Of a DNA stretch of 64,000 nucleotides, positions 46,395 to 58,658 are shown one piece after another. The DNA is from Gentiana macrophylla (Eukaryota; Streptophyta; Magnoliopsida; Gentianales; Gentianaceae), in the NCBI GenBank assembly GCA_026214975.1, contig CM047808.1:51376321-51440320 (forward strand), given 5' to 3'. The first letter of the stretch is position 1. Each line of letters opens with the position of its first letter. The translations under genes were made by a program, and so were the position numbers. The notes beneath the pieces are model-generated. The model did no database searches. It saw only the letters and a list, made by a program, of their open reading frames with translations, and had not been told where the DNA came from.

Positions 46395-47947
46395 TGTCAC
46401 GGATTTATGCAATGCAAAATATAACAAGTAATAAATATTTATAAATCCGGTTTCCCTCAAGTATAAGGATCGTAGTATAGAGGTTGATACCGGGTCGATC
46501 TTACGGGAATCAAGCGATTGCTAACCCTAGTTTTTGTCTAACTAAATTATGTCACGAAAAACTAATCTAAACAGCGGATAAAACTAAACGAAACTGAAAA
46601 TAAACTTAACTAAAACGTAAAACTGGACAGAAGATATGATCTAAAGCCAGGAAAGATACGGGTTGCGAACTATTAAACTAAAACTAAACCTAGTATGCAA
46701 TAAAGGAAATTGATTTACTAAACAATTCAAGTTCTAAGGGATTTGATCAAATTATAACGAGCAAACGAGCAATTGATCCACCTATCCTATCAACATTCAA
46801 TTCCAATTCAGATTATTTCATGATTTCTAACCAAGTTGTGATTCACCTAACCAAGGTATGAACTCCTAATTTCTTAGACAAGTTCTCCTATCAATCTTTT
46901 ATCTTTCGATCTAAAGATTAATGCTTTCAAATCAAGGTGTGAAATCTCTCAATTTCTAACCTAGAAATCTAACCTAATAACTCTCGTTAATGAGATTTAA
47001 GATCTATTCTTTATCATGGTGATCTAAAGTTTAATATGATTTTCATCAAAATAAACAATCAAAAAGCAACGATCTTTCGATATGAATTGCAATAAACATC
47101 ATAAACACGATAAAAGAAACAGCTTGAATTAAATACTCACAAAATAATCAAGAACGGAACTGAATTGTTGAGTTGGACGGCTTCACAACGCTCGTTCAAG
47201 GCTTTTAGCCTCTAAGCATTCTCTTGAAACTTGGAATTGCAGGAAAAGCTAACATAAAACTACCTACTTTTAATCTAGAATTTGGAGCATAAAAACTGGA
47301 ATAAAAGAAGTAAAAACGCAGCCTAAAGCCGCCCCTAGGTTTAGGGTTTCGAGTATTGTGGAATTGGTATATCATATGTGGAGAAAACAACTGCTATTTA
47401 TAGAGTCTTGAGTCGGTTCGCCAAAGTCGGTCGAAGGACGCCCGTCCACTCTTGTTGGACGCTCGTTCGGTTTGCCCTGGACTCGCTCAGACGCCCGTCC
47501 ACTTCAGCGTCCAAACTCTCTGTATCAAAATCGCACCTCCGGACGCCCGTTCACTCAATCAAACGCCCGTCCACTCTGGACGGGACACGACGCCTTGATT
47601 CAATATGATCGAATCGATTTCTTGATCTTTATCTCTTTTTCTCTATCCCATTCCTTCATTATCTCTTTTATCATCAATTAGCTCGAACTTAATCAACTTT
47701 TGATCATCTTTTGAGCCTCAAACATGTATCTATAACACATAAAAATATCGTAAAATGTAATAATGCCCAATTAAACATAAAATCACAATTAAAACACCAA
47801 AATCAACCAATTTTGCGATTAACTCGTTAAAAACCTCATTTACTCAATACTTCCGTTAAACACTCGTTTCTTATGCAATTCTATACGAATATGAGGGAAA
47901 ATATCATAGAATATAGCGTTATAAATCGTATAAATTCACCCTTAACA
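46395..47947 (-). repeat. 3' LTR of A2
   Basis: 1553 bp. By eye it differs from the other LTR at about 25-35 positions plus a 21-bp indel. Minus-strand CTATAAATAG at 47394-47403 is the promoter TATA box; a cluster of GGACGCCCGTCC-like motifs at 47436-47590 lies directly upstream of it. Confidence 0.95.
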
Positions 47948-47963
47948 ACTCCCCCACACTTAG
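47948..47963 (-). other. Polypurine tract of A2
   Basis: Minus-strand CTAAGTGTGGGGGAGT abuts the 3' LTR. Confidence 0.85.
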
Positions 47964-49461
47964 CTTTTGCTCGTCCCGAGCAAAACAAAACAAAACCAAG
48001 GCTCACAAAAAAATATAGACATCTCAGCACATATAGCATAGATCAATAAATTAGAAGTTCACCACGGTGTGTGTGCAAAGCCATAGAAAACTTCCACTAA
48101 TTCCAAACTTGAGAAACTCAAAGCAAAACTAGCTAATACCCCCTCGTAGACTAGCAATAAATGCCACTCATAAGATGTACCCTACAAACGTAAAATATCC
48201 CGAAAAGAATGATCGAGTATATCTAGGGCCTTTCTGAAATACTCAGAGGATAATCCCTACAGCATATCCATCAGTTTCTACTGGGGATAAGATAGACGAT
48301 AACTCAGTCTTACATTCATTTCATAACACTACTTTATCCAAGTTGATTTAACTATTTCAATTTTAAACACACATCAGAATGAGCTCTTGCCCTGTCATAG
48401 CAGAATAGGATATTCGAGATATACCCTACCTTACTCCAATCATAAGGCAGCTTCTTCTGACTGTCGTGAGCCTTTAGTCATCATGGTGGTATAGGACATA
48501 CGTGGTATACCCTATCTCACTCAAATCATCGACTAGCTTTCGACACACCCAATTACTTCATTTATCTCAACTTTTTCATTTGACAATAAGTTACGTGTTA
48601 CTTATCACATTCAAACCTCAGATATTCACAGTATAACATACTTCGGATCTAAATACAAACTATCATAAATCTCAAGATATACACGTAGCACTAAGCACAT
48701 GACTTATAAGAAAACAAAGATCACTCGTCCAAAAAGGGGTATAACTTTATAAATTAGCTCATCATTCACTAAGGCTCGTGAAAAATAGATCTCAGGTGAA
48801 ACAACTAACTTATCAAACATATAGTATATAGCATCAATGACTATAAAAATAACGAACATTGCATTGAATTGCCTACTCGGGACAAAACAAAAAAAAACAA
48901 AAAAACCGAAAAATATCGCAAATTTTAGTTCATTTTTAGCTCATTTTGCATAGAAACATAACGAATTAAGCAAATGTATAGATACATTTCAAATCATTCC
49001 CCTCCCCCACACTTAAATATCAACATGTCCTCATGTTGTGCAGAATTAAAGAAAAGATAAAAGAACTTAGCTGATTTTAACAGATACTCGAATCGTCGGT
49101 CAGGCCGGAGTCTACGTAGTGACACGTATAACACGTAACCATACAATGTAGCGCGACAAAACCGCTAAAAATATACCTGCACTACTTGACAAACACGGAA
49201 ACATCTCGGGGAAAACAGGGAATTATACTAAAATGAAAAGAGATAGCAAAACCGCGTAGTATCAAAAGATGAAACATTTAAAACATCCACAAGTGAAACA
49301 AAATAGAAATGAAAGTACTAATGCCTTATGGCTTACATGATCCATCGGAAAGAATAAATAGTAGCTAAATGAGAAATACAACGAATCACGTAATCAAAAG
49401 TCACGAAAATATACAATCACAATATTTAGGACAAATCAAAATTGAGGATAGACAAATAAAA
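47964..49461 (-). other. 3' spacer of A2 with internal purine tract
   Basis: No gene is visible. 49002-49040 reads on the minus strand as ATGAGGACATGTTGATATTT followed by AAGTGTGGGGGAGGGG, the conserved Athila motif also seen in A1. About 1.05 kb separates it from the LTR-adjacent tract. Confidence 0.6.
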
Positions 49462-50940
49462 TCATGACTGCCCTGGAGCCGCAGAATCATCAGCCGGAGG
49501 TACATCACCCGCAGGGGCATCAGGCTGCTCCTCATCCGAAGAAGACTCGGATTACTCCAGAACATCCGCAATAGCCTGCTCGATCTCATCAGAATAAAGA
49601 TAATCAATGACACTCGGATTGAAGATTCTGTCGTCTCGCGGCTGCCGGCCCTCACTGATGCACTTCAGAATGGTCAAGATGTTATTTTGTGAAGTCCGAA
49701 TATCCTCTATCCGCTTTCCCGACATCATCGGCCATACTCAACCTCATCCGGATCTGAGGGAGATAAAGTAGGAAGTGAGGATGCTCGAGGCGGGTCGATG
49801 AAGAACCAGGCTCTGTGGTGCCCCGACTCAGATCGGTGTCCAAGACTTACCCTCTCTCTCGTCAGATAGGCCTAGGGTTCTTCGGTTTATGATCCGCTCC
49901 ATACTCAGGCACACCGGCATCAAGACATAAACCATGAATCAAGTGAGGGACAATCAGGCAACGAGTATAAATCTTCTGATTGATAGCCACCTCATCGTAT
50001 AATGCTTGTCCCACGTTGACATTTAGGCCAAATCTCAACGCATACAGCATGCCTAGGTCACCAATATGGAAATGTGTCAAGTTGTTCTTCGGCAACAACC
50101 GACTTGAATAAACCTACACTGGACTTTCCAATCCTCCGTCCAGGTAGTGGTGACTAACTCTTTTCGGTCTCCACCCGGCCTCAATGTCCAAGCCACCTCC
50201 GGGCACACTCTCAACCGTAACTCCTCCAAAGGATCTTGCCCCGTACTCTGTCTATGAACAATCTCCTCCTTATAATCCCGTCCCTCAAAAGCCGCCAAGT
50301 TATATTTCTGATTAATCACCTCTGGCGTAAACGGAACTTCTACCCCTCGAACTACAACTACCCCTGTCTCCAAGTCGGTTTCCGAACAATTAGCGTAAAA
50401 CTCACGAACCAAGGAACCATTGACCGGGGTAGTCGGGATCGTCAGCAAGGCATCCCATTTCCGGTCTCTTAGCAACTTGAAGAAACTCGGATCTACCTTC
50501 GTCTCCAATGTAGCCCGCTCAATCAACATAGTCCTCGAGAAGTAGTGTTTAGTATAAGCGTTGTGGGCCTTAGGGTTCACGAATCTACGAGGCATAGGCA
50601 TCGGGGCAATGGTTTTGGCTTTCTTCCTAGGTTGTGCAGCCCTAGTTTCCACCGGTTCCTCTTCCCGAGGAGCATCCATAGCCTCCTCAACCCTAGACGA
50701 AGCTCCACCCCTCTGAGCTCTAGGCATCCTCACCAAGGGAATATCATCATCCCTCTCAGACTCCGAGGTTGGTTCATCCCTCAAAGTAGCCCTAGTTTGG
50801 GTGGCTCTATGGGGTTGCTCTCGAATACTAACACCCCGGTTCGGATCAACTAAGGTGGGATCAAACTCTTTGCGTTTCTTTCCGGCCTCCCTAGCCACTT
50901 CCTTACCATGCCGCTTCACTACCGCCTTCTTATGAACCAT
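49462..50940 (-). pseudogene. env-like / 'putative plant transposon protein' gene of A2
   Basis: ATG at 50940 opens a basic, charged N terminus (KKAVVKRHGKEVAREAGKKR) and then a region with RFVNPKAHNAYTKHYF and LVREFYANCSETDLETG, the domain shared with A1. The frame stops at 50077. The protein continues in a second frame (50098-49862: HIGDLGMLYALRFGLNVNVG) and its acidic C terminus in a third (PAGDVPPADDSAAPGQS, stop at 49462-49464). Two frameshifts therefore inactivate it. The position after integrase suits an Athila env-like gene, but there is no signal peptide or fusion-type membrane span. It may have its own promoter (TATA at 51519-51527). Confidence 0.75.
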
Positions 50941-51518
50941 AATTCAAGCCTAGACTACACGAACACAATCCCAATCCACAACAAGGTACCCGTTTAACAT
51001 CCAAAGCGGGATTTCAAAACAACCAAACCACAACCATAATCATCACCAAACAAACCAATCATCACCCATCACAACACCATATCACCATAACAGAGCAGAA
51101 AGAAACCACAAAACCAGAAAAAAAAAATGAATTAAGGTAATTTTCAAGTGAACGAGCCGACCCAAAGATCGAACTCACAAAAACATGAATAAAATCTAGA
51201 AAAGTTGTTACTAACTTACCAAGTAAGGTGAGTAGATGCTAATCGAGATGAAAATTAGTCCAAACAACACCAATGTGGATCCCAAAATCGGATTTTTTTT
51301 TCTCCAAAAGTCGATCGCAAAGGGTCCGATTCTCCAAAAAAGATGGTGTGTTGGGGAATTTGACTATGAAAATCAAAGAGAGGGGGTCAAGAGCGGTCTA
51401 TAGCACTTTGAATCGCTCGAAATGGTTTATAATTGAAGATGTTAGGCCAAAAGGAGGAAGGAGAAACGGTTTTCGCGTTTGAAAACTCAGAAAAGTGAGG
51501 GTTCAATGACGGAGGGGG

Positions 51519-51527
51519 TATATATAG
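51519..51527 (-). promoter_or_regulatory. Putative internal promoter TATA box of A2
   Basis: Minus-strand CTATATATA lies 580 bases upstream of the env-like ATG. As in the LTR, the motif cluster sits directly upstream of it (51533-51746). Confidence 0.5.
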
Positions 51528-51532
51528 ACAGC

Positions 51533-51746
51533 TGTTGGACGCTCGTCCGGCCAAAGTGGACAAAGCGTCATCGAAATTATATGAAGCTGGGACGGGCGCC
51601 CCGAGTTTGACGCCGTCCATACATTTAAAAGCTGAACAGGATTGGAGGGAAATAATCGGACGGGAGTCCAAAATGTTGGACGGGCGTCCATTAAATACAC
51701 AAGGTAGACGGACGTCCAGTCTTCTAGACGGGCGTCCATCGCAGTT
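51533..51746 (-). repeat. GGACGGGCGTCC motif cluster upstream of the env-like gene
   Basis: At least seven variants occur, including GGACGCTCGTCC (51538), GGACGGGCGCCC, GGACGGGAGTCC, GGACGGGCGTCC (51679), GGACGTCC and AGACGGGCGTCC. Each is an imperfect inverted repeat. Confidence 0.85.
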
Positions 51747-51893
51747 TCTCAACAAAATTATCAAATTCTCATGCAATTTAAATTCAAATACGCCGTTTCT
51801 CATTAAACTTAAACAAAATATCAAAATTACAAAATGGAAATCAACGAAGTAAACAAAATTACTAGAAAATAAATAAAAACAAATAGAAAACAG

Positions 51894-52533
51894 TGGGTTG
51901 CCTCCCACCAAGCGCTTTTGTTTTACGTCGTTTGCTCGACGAAACAACCTAACAACGCTAGTCATCGTAAATTTCTGACCAATCTATCACCCGGATAAGA
52001 CGGGGAGCATGTCAATCGCGGAGGAAATCATACTCATCCTGCAGACCCCAATCCTCACCAGCTACATCAACACCTCGAAAATGTTCAGCTTGCAGCACTA
52101 GCGCTAAATCTGTCAGCATCGGATCATTCAGGATTGTGTAAGGACGTCCTAGAGCTGCCTGCAACTCCTCAGTAGTGAAGTCTCCACCTCCCGAACAGTG
52201 CGGAACAATAAGAACATAGGTGACAGTCCTGACGCGGGTACTAATATCAAAGTCTACGTGCAACACTATAGTCCCTCCCGGTCCGTCATCTACAGTGATA
52301 AGTGGGATCCTCCTAAGGAAAGGTAACTCCTCTGGTAGAACTCCGAAATCTATATCTAGAAAGCACAACTAACTGACAGATATAAACAAAAGCAAAACTT
52401 AATAAGGCTAAAAACTTAGTAAACCAAACTTAAATGCTAAAACTACAAAAGCATAAACAAAAACAACTAATATAACGATATCTAGGTTGCCCCCTAGTGG
52501 CGCTTTTGGTTAATGTCGTTAGCTCGACACCGT
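51894..52533 (-). other. Post-pol region of A2: duplicated conserved motif around an open frame
   Basis: Two copies of a post-pol Athila motif (minus strand: GTCGAGC.AACGAC, then AAAAGCGC and GGCAACC) lie at about 51894-51942 and 52486-52533. Between them a minus-strand frame of 118 codons (52368-52012) is open (LPFLRRIPLITVDDGPGG, QAEHFRGVDVAGEDWGLQDE). It starts right after a TAG and has no ATG until its C-terminal third, so translation is doubtful. I do not recognise it. Confidence 0.45.
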
Positions 52534-52824
52534 TCAAAGCTCAGCCTGGATCAGGCCATTTGACTTTTCTGCCAGGCACTACTTCGTCTAGACTTTGATC
52601 AGTAGTTTGGCTGCAGAAACAACACTTAACACATGGGGTAAAATCTTTGATAGCTTTCCAAACACGTTTGAACTTCCCCATGCTTGACTTCTTCATCTTT
52701 TGAGTCTTCTGATGACGTTTCAGCTGACGCTCCCTCTCCAACTCTTTCATATCCCAACTACCTGCTAGAACTTCTTGGATCGACCACTACCGTCATCCTC
52801 GAAAAGCAGTCGGGTGAGAACTCG

Positions 52825-53997
52825 TCAAATTCTTCGACTTTTGTAGCACACACCGAGGATATCGAGGAAACGGACTATCAAAGGTTTCTCTTTAGGTTCA
52901 CCAATATAGTGCTTGCACCTTTGACCATTCACTCGAAACGGTTGGTCACCATAACCGCATAGTTCTAGAACGCCTCCAGGAATAATTTGGAGAATTTCAA
53001 AGGGACCGGACCATCGTGTCCTCAGCTTACCAGGGAACAGATGTAACCTGGAATTGTATAATAAAACTTGTTCCCCTACATGGAATTCTCTTTTCTTAAT
53101 TTTGGCGTCATGGAGGAGTTTCATCTTATCTTTGCTAATCTGGCGCTTTCAGAGGCCTGGAGTCCAGATTTGTCTAACTCATGCAATCATTGCGATCGGT
53201 GCTTACTACAAGATTGGGAATCAAAGTTCGAAACTTTGTAGCCCAATAAGCTCTATGCTCTAACTCGACTGGAAGATGACATGGCTTACCATAAACCATT
53301 TGATATTGAGATGTACCCATAGGAGTCTTATAGGCGGTCCTGTATGCCCATAGTACATCATCCAACTTCAAACTCCAGTCTTTTCTATGACTATTGACCG
53401 TTTTTTCCAGGATTTTCTTAATACTTTGGTTGCTCCTTTCAACCTAACCACTAGTCATCGGATGATATGGTGTGCCAGTTTTGTGACGAACACCATACTT
53501 TTCGAGCACTTTATCTAAGGGTCGGTTGCAGAAATGCGTCCCTTCATCACTGATCAAGGCACATGGACATCCAAATCTCACGAAGATGTTCTTCTTTAAG
53601 AATTTCATGACCATCTTATGATCATTGTGAGGAGTGGCTTGAGCCTCCACCCATTTAGACACGTAATCCGCGCAGACTAAGATGTATTTGTTACCACAAG
53701 ATGATGGGAATGGTCCCATAAAATCGATACCCCATACATCAAAGACTTCACATTCTAGGATGGGTTTCAAAGGCATGTCAAAACGCCTTGTCAGAGTACC
53801 GGTTCTTTGGCATCTATCACAAGCTTTACAGAAAGCTTCTGTATCTTTAAAGATCGTGGGCCAATAGAAACCGGATTGGAAAATCTTAGCAATTGTTTTC
53901 CAAGGACCAAAGTGACCTCCAGTGGGTCCACTGTGTGGCTTTGCTCAATAATATCGCTACCGCTCAGATTACGGAACACATCTTCTAAGAAAACCAT
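52825..53997 (-). pseudogene. Integrase of A2
   Basis: Minus-strand order: a frameshifted HHCC zinc finger (53997-53791), then the core from 53776 with [13 protein letters not shown] (first Asp), [29 protein letters not shown] (second Asp) and YHPMTSG. TAG at 53444 follows where the conserved Q-V-E-R (catalytic Glu) should continue. [20 protein letters not shown] (53371) and the C-terminal LLYNSRLHLFPGKLRTRWSG (53062) are in other frames. Confidence 0.92.
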
Positions 53998-55570
53998 CTT
54001 TCTGAGATCTTAAAAGATAAGGTTCATCCCAAACGAAGATTTCAAATCGAGAGAAGAACTTTTTTCTTCTCCGATAGGACAATTCGGATCGAGATAACGG
54101 GAATGAAGGTAATTGACAATGGCGAGAATACCATGGAACATCCGGAGCGCGACCATCGATAAGCATGATATTTTCCGGAGGAAAGTAAAGATCTATATCA
54201 TCGTGGTCATCCTTTTCCTCACTTAACATTCTCGAAACATGATCCGCCACAACGTTTTCAACGCCCTTTTGTCTTTAATTTGAGCGTCAAACTCTTGTAG
54301 GTCGGTGATCCAACGCGATGAGGCACGGTTTGGCCTCTTTCTTAGTCATCAGATATCGCAAAGCAGCGTGATCAGTCCACACAATCACATGAGCTCCTAA
54401 CAAGTAACTACGAAACTTGTCCATAGCAAAGACTACGGCCAATAATTCCTTTTCGGTAGTAGTATAGTTAACTTGAGAGGATTCAATGTGTGATGGCGTA
54501 ATAGATTGGCTGGAATTTCCCTTTGATTTTTGTCCTAAAACAAAGACCAATTGCATAGTTCGATCGTCGCACATAAGCTCAAAAGGTAGGTTCGGTCAAG
54601 GCGATATAAGAATTGGAGCAGAGATTAAATGGTCCTTAAGCTCCTCAAACGCTTGCTTGCAGCTCTCATCAAAATTGAACTCAACGTCTTCCTTAAGTAA
54701 AGTAGACAGGGCTTGGCTATCTTGGAGAAGTCTTGAATGAATATTCTATAGAAACCGACATGTCCAAGAAAACCTCTCACTTCACGCACATTCTTGGGAT
54801 AACTCATCTTCTCGATAGCTTCTACTTTTGCCCTGTCAACTTCTATACCTTTGGGGGAGATCTTGTGGCCAAGAACTATTCCCTTATCAACCATGAAATG
54901 GCATTTTTCCCAATTGAGCACTAAGTTCTTTTCCACGCATCTGGATAACACTTGGTCAAGGTTGTCAAGACAATCATCAAAGGACTAACCAAAGACCGAA
55001 AAATCGTCCATAAAGATCTCCATACACTTTTCTACTAGCCCGTCAAAGACAGCCAGCATACATCATTGAAATGTAGCTGGGGCATTGCAGAGACCAAATG
55101 GCATTCGCCTGTAAGCGAATGTACCATAAGGGCAGGTAAAAGTGGTCTTTTCTTGGTCAGATGGATCGATGGGTATCTGGAAGTATCCTGAATATCCATC
55201 CAGGAAGCAGTAGAATGCGTGTCCCGCCAGACGCTCAAGCATCTGGTCAATGAATGGAAGGGGAAAGTGATCCTTCATGGTTACCTCATTGAGCTTTCGA
55301 TAGTCGATGCAGACTCTGTAACCAGTGACAAGTCTCAATGCTATTTCCTCTCCCTTCTCATTCTTCTCAATCGTAATTCCACCTTTCTTGGGAACTACGA
55401 GTCGGGAAACCCATTCACTATCGGCGATGGCATAAATGATTCCCATGTCCAGAAGATTGATGATTTCTTTCTTAACCACCTCTTGCATATGAGGGTTGAG
55501 CCTCCTCTGGGGCTGTCTAACACATTTCACACCCTCATTTGTCTTGATCTTGTGCATCTGAGATGTCCGG
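53969..55570 (-). pseudogene. Reverse transcriptase and RNase H of A2
   Basis: 55557-55063 encodes RLVVPKKGGITIE, YRVCIDYRKLNEVTMKDHFP, FLDGYSGYFQIPI and PYGTFAYRRMPFGLCNAPAT. A TGA at 55063-55065 follows PATFQ, where arginine is usual, so one CGA-to-TGA change explains it. FMDDFSVF with the catalytic aspartates lies beyond it near 55000-55025. 54951-54625 has the thumb (KGIVLGHKISPKGIEVDRAK, VREVRGFLGHVGFYR). RNase H (54574-54287) has [20 protein letters not shown] and [21 protein letters not shown] starts the next frame at 54250. At least four breaks. Confidence 0.94.
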
Positions 55571-56465
55571 AGATATCCTCTCGATATCTCCTACTTGCCA
55601 TCCAAAGGCCTTTTCATTTTTCTTCAAGACGTTGATTAATTTCATTTCCTCTAAACGAGACAGCTTGGCAGATATAATCAAAGGAAGCTTGTCACCTTCT
55701 CTTAGAAACACATACTTAAGATGTTTAGGCAACGGCTTCAACACCAAATCTGAAGGCGGGTCTTCTAAACTAGATTTGAGCTCTCCACTTTTCAACTCAA
55801 CATCGCTGAGTTTACTGAGCGGTCCCACTGCCAAAGCTTCACCTTCCAACAACTCATCCTTGAACTCAGCTTCTAACTGCTCTAGACTTACCACACCATG
55901 ATTATTCAAATTATCAACCAGTCGCTCATACTCAGTTGCCACAGCCATGACTTGCTTCTCCATCAAATCATCGAAGTCATCAGACGTCTCCTCAATGGAA
56001 AAACCGGTTGGAGGACCAGAGGGTATTTGAATGGATTTGGAGACATTATAGATTACCTCTAGATCACCAACACGGATCGTCACTCGCCCACCATCCCAGT
56101 CAATGAGGGCTTGAGCTGTAGACAGAAAAGGTCTTCCAAGAATCAGGGGGACATTTTCGTCTTTTTCAATGTCCAGGACGTACCAGTCGACGGGAAAGGT
56201 AAACCTATCGATTTGAACTAGGATGTCCTTTAAGATTCCCGCTGCTTTCTTAGAAGATCTATCAGCGAATTGCAAATTCATGGTAGTGGGTTCTAGAAGA
56301 TCAATTAAACCCCATTTGCTTGCACAGACAATGGCATTAGGCTTATAGATGCACCCAGGTCGCACAAAGAGTTAGGGAAGACCAGGCCTCCCATTAACAC
56401 GGTAAGCACGAACTTTCCAGGGTCACCTCTCTTGGTTGGTAAGTTTTCGTAATTGATCATTGAAC
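55535..56465 (-). pseudogene. Aspartic protease of A2
   Basis: INYENLPTKRGDPGKFVLTV leads into the active site CDLGAS (near 56352-56369, minus strand). The frame then shifts to 56365-55535, which carries LLEPTTMNLQFADRSSKKAA and DENVPLILGRPFLSTAQALI, the second conserved protease block. Its last part overlaps the start of the RT. The solo LTR is inserted just before this domain. Confidence 0.92.
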
Positions 56466-58183
56466 TGAAGGATGCAGGTTCTTACATCTAAATGAGTTAG
56501 ATCTATGCGCAGCGGATGGATCACGATTTATATGACACAATACATAATTAAAGGACTTAAACTACTACAAGGGGGTTTAAGATCATGTTACCAATAACGG
56601 GAAGAGACGCCTTGATCTTCCGATGTGTTCTCAAACGGCGGTTGGTGGACACCCTACTTGATACATGAACCTCCTTGATATGCAACACCAAGAAAAACTT
56701 AGAGTTTTTTCTTCTACTAAAACCTAGACAAGAAAAAACTAATTTTCTCTCTTTTGATGTGGTGAAGTCGAAATTTCCAATGCCATTTACCCTTGGAATA
56801 ACTCTCCTTTTATAGGAGAGTAAATCATTGGTCTCTCAAGTATTAATTAATTAAACAAATAATTAATTAAACAAAATAAAAAGATATTTTCCTTAATGAC
56901 TAATTGTGACATGTATTGACCAATAGGAAATCAAATAACAAGTCATCCAACCAATCATATAACAAGAATATCTTTTATTTTCCATAACACAAGAAAATTA
57001 ATTCTTGTGCTAAAAAGGACTTAAAAATGGCGCCACATTAGGGTATAAAAAGCCCACATAAAATGTCTTTTATGTGTATAATATTATTTAGTCCAACTAA
57101 ATAATATCCATGCATATCAATTAATTAGCCCAGCCAATTAATTATTTACGAGGCCCAAATAACAAGAATATCATTCCAATTACGAAGCCACATCGGGGAC
57201 CATGGACCTATAACCAAGTAGCTCCAATAATTAATTATTCATCGAGCAGAATAAGTACATTAATTATTAATTCGGGATTACGCCACCATAAACCCGAAAC
57301 TGAACTCTACCAATTATAGATGTGTACTTATACTCAACCCATAGAGTGAATAAGCGTCCATTGATATAATCACTACATACGGATTAACCCTCCATAGACT
57401 GTCCATTCTGAGTGGGAAGTCTCCGTGAACCCGACTCGAGAATATCTTATCCTTATTTACCATCAACCCACGATGATCAATTAGTACACATATCGACTAG
57501 TAGCTAATTAGTCAAATGTGAACTCCCGGGATCGATCACTTTCTTAGGGCTAACAAATAAGGGATGTCTCTCTACTTCCATGAGGAAGGAATGGATTCCA
57601 TGTCCGTGAAAATCAGAACTACTCACTCATCCGGAGATAGTGCCAATGAGAAGTGGCTTGGAACACATATTTAAGTGAACCGTAACTAACACATCAAACA
57701 CTACCCCAGGACAAGCAAAGCACCTCGTGATCACCTCGGGATTAAGGTTGATCCATATATGATCATCTAATGATTTAATAAGATTCCTCGATTACGAGAA
57801 TTATATCAAGAAATACTGATTAAATCGTTCATCCTATATGAATGCCATCATATATAAATGCCCCACGTAGGTACCCTCTACACCGATAGTCCGGATAAGA
57901 CTATCACACCCTAAGGTGTTCTGGGCCGCATTATTGGTGTTTTAATCAAGAGACCCTAAACTCTGATTAAGTTCACCACGGACTAACAGTTTAAGTATAT
58001 CACCACTAACTCAATCCTCACGTGCATGCCATACACTGAGTTAAGCGGTTACATATTGATATACTTAGGGTTTGCAGCAGTGTATTATTTACAAGCACAA
58101 AGCAAGTAATAAGGTGAGATAAAATCTGTCATCCATTACTAAAAACAATTACACAAATTGTCTTTCGGGCACTACACCTAACA
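56466..58183 (-). mobile_element. Solo LTR of a copia element related to B
   Basis: On the minus strand it starts TGTTAGGTGTAGTGCCCGAA and ends TCCTTCA. The 5-bp duplication TGAAC is exact on both sides (56461-56465, 58184-58188). A2 coding sequence is continuous across it once one TGAAC is removed. It resembles the B LTRs over much of its 1718 bp. No internal region remains, so the element was lost by LTR-LTR recombination. Confidence 0.93.
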
Positions 58184-58658
58184 TGAACAATCCTCACCAA
58201 TCAGCCTCTCCATGTCTGACAACTTCCTTTTCGAAGAAACAACATCCTTGATAAATTTTGTATACTTAGGCATTTCAACCAAGACATCTGATAATGGAAG
58301 ATTTACCTGAGTATTTTTCAAAAGGTGTAGCACCTTTTCATACTTCTTATCTTCACTTAAAGGGATGTTGCTCTTTCTTGGTGGAAATGGAAGCTTTTTG
58401 AGATCATTCTCGAGAAGACTTTCTTTGAAGATGCATTGTGACTTTGTCTTTCAGATCCTTCCACGAACGGCTTTTTCAATCTTTTTATTAGTCGAGGATC
58501 AGCCTCTCGACTCACACTTGATTCTTCACTCCTCGGGGATCACCACCGAGGACTTCCATTTTTCACCTCTCAGGGGATCAGCCACCTGAGTATTCTCTTC
58601 GGCCAAGGGGAGTGTAGGTGCTCAGCTTCCCCTCCTGCCTTATCAATGGCAGGAGGGG
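58184..58658 (-). pseudogene. Gag-pol junction of A2 with stem-loops
   Basis: The minus strand encodes the conserved Athila pre-protease segment KKYEKVLHLLKNTQVNLPLS and VEMPKYTKFIKDVVSSKRKL (58340-58210). Between this and the gag stop lie four inverted repeats: 58491-58511, 58531-58551, 58569-58590 and 58629-58658. The last is a perfect 11-bp stem (CCCCTCCTGCC/GGCAGGAGGGG) with an 8-base loop, starting one base after the gag stop codon. Confidence 0.7.

Noticed and set aside
51387..51965. 192-codon minus-strand open frame next to the A2 env-like gene
   Set aside because: It spans the motif cluster, the TATA box and the post-pol motif, all non-coding in nature, and resembles no protein.
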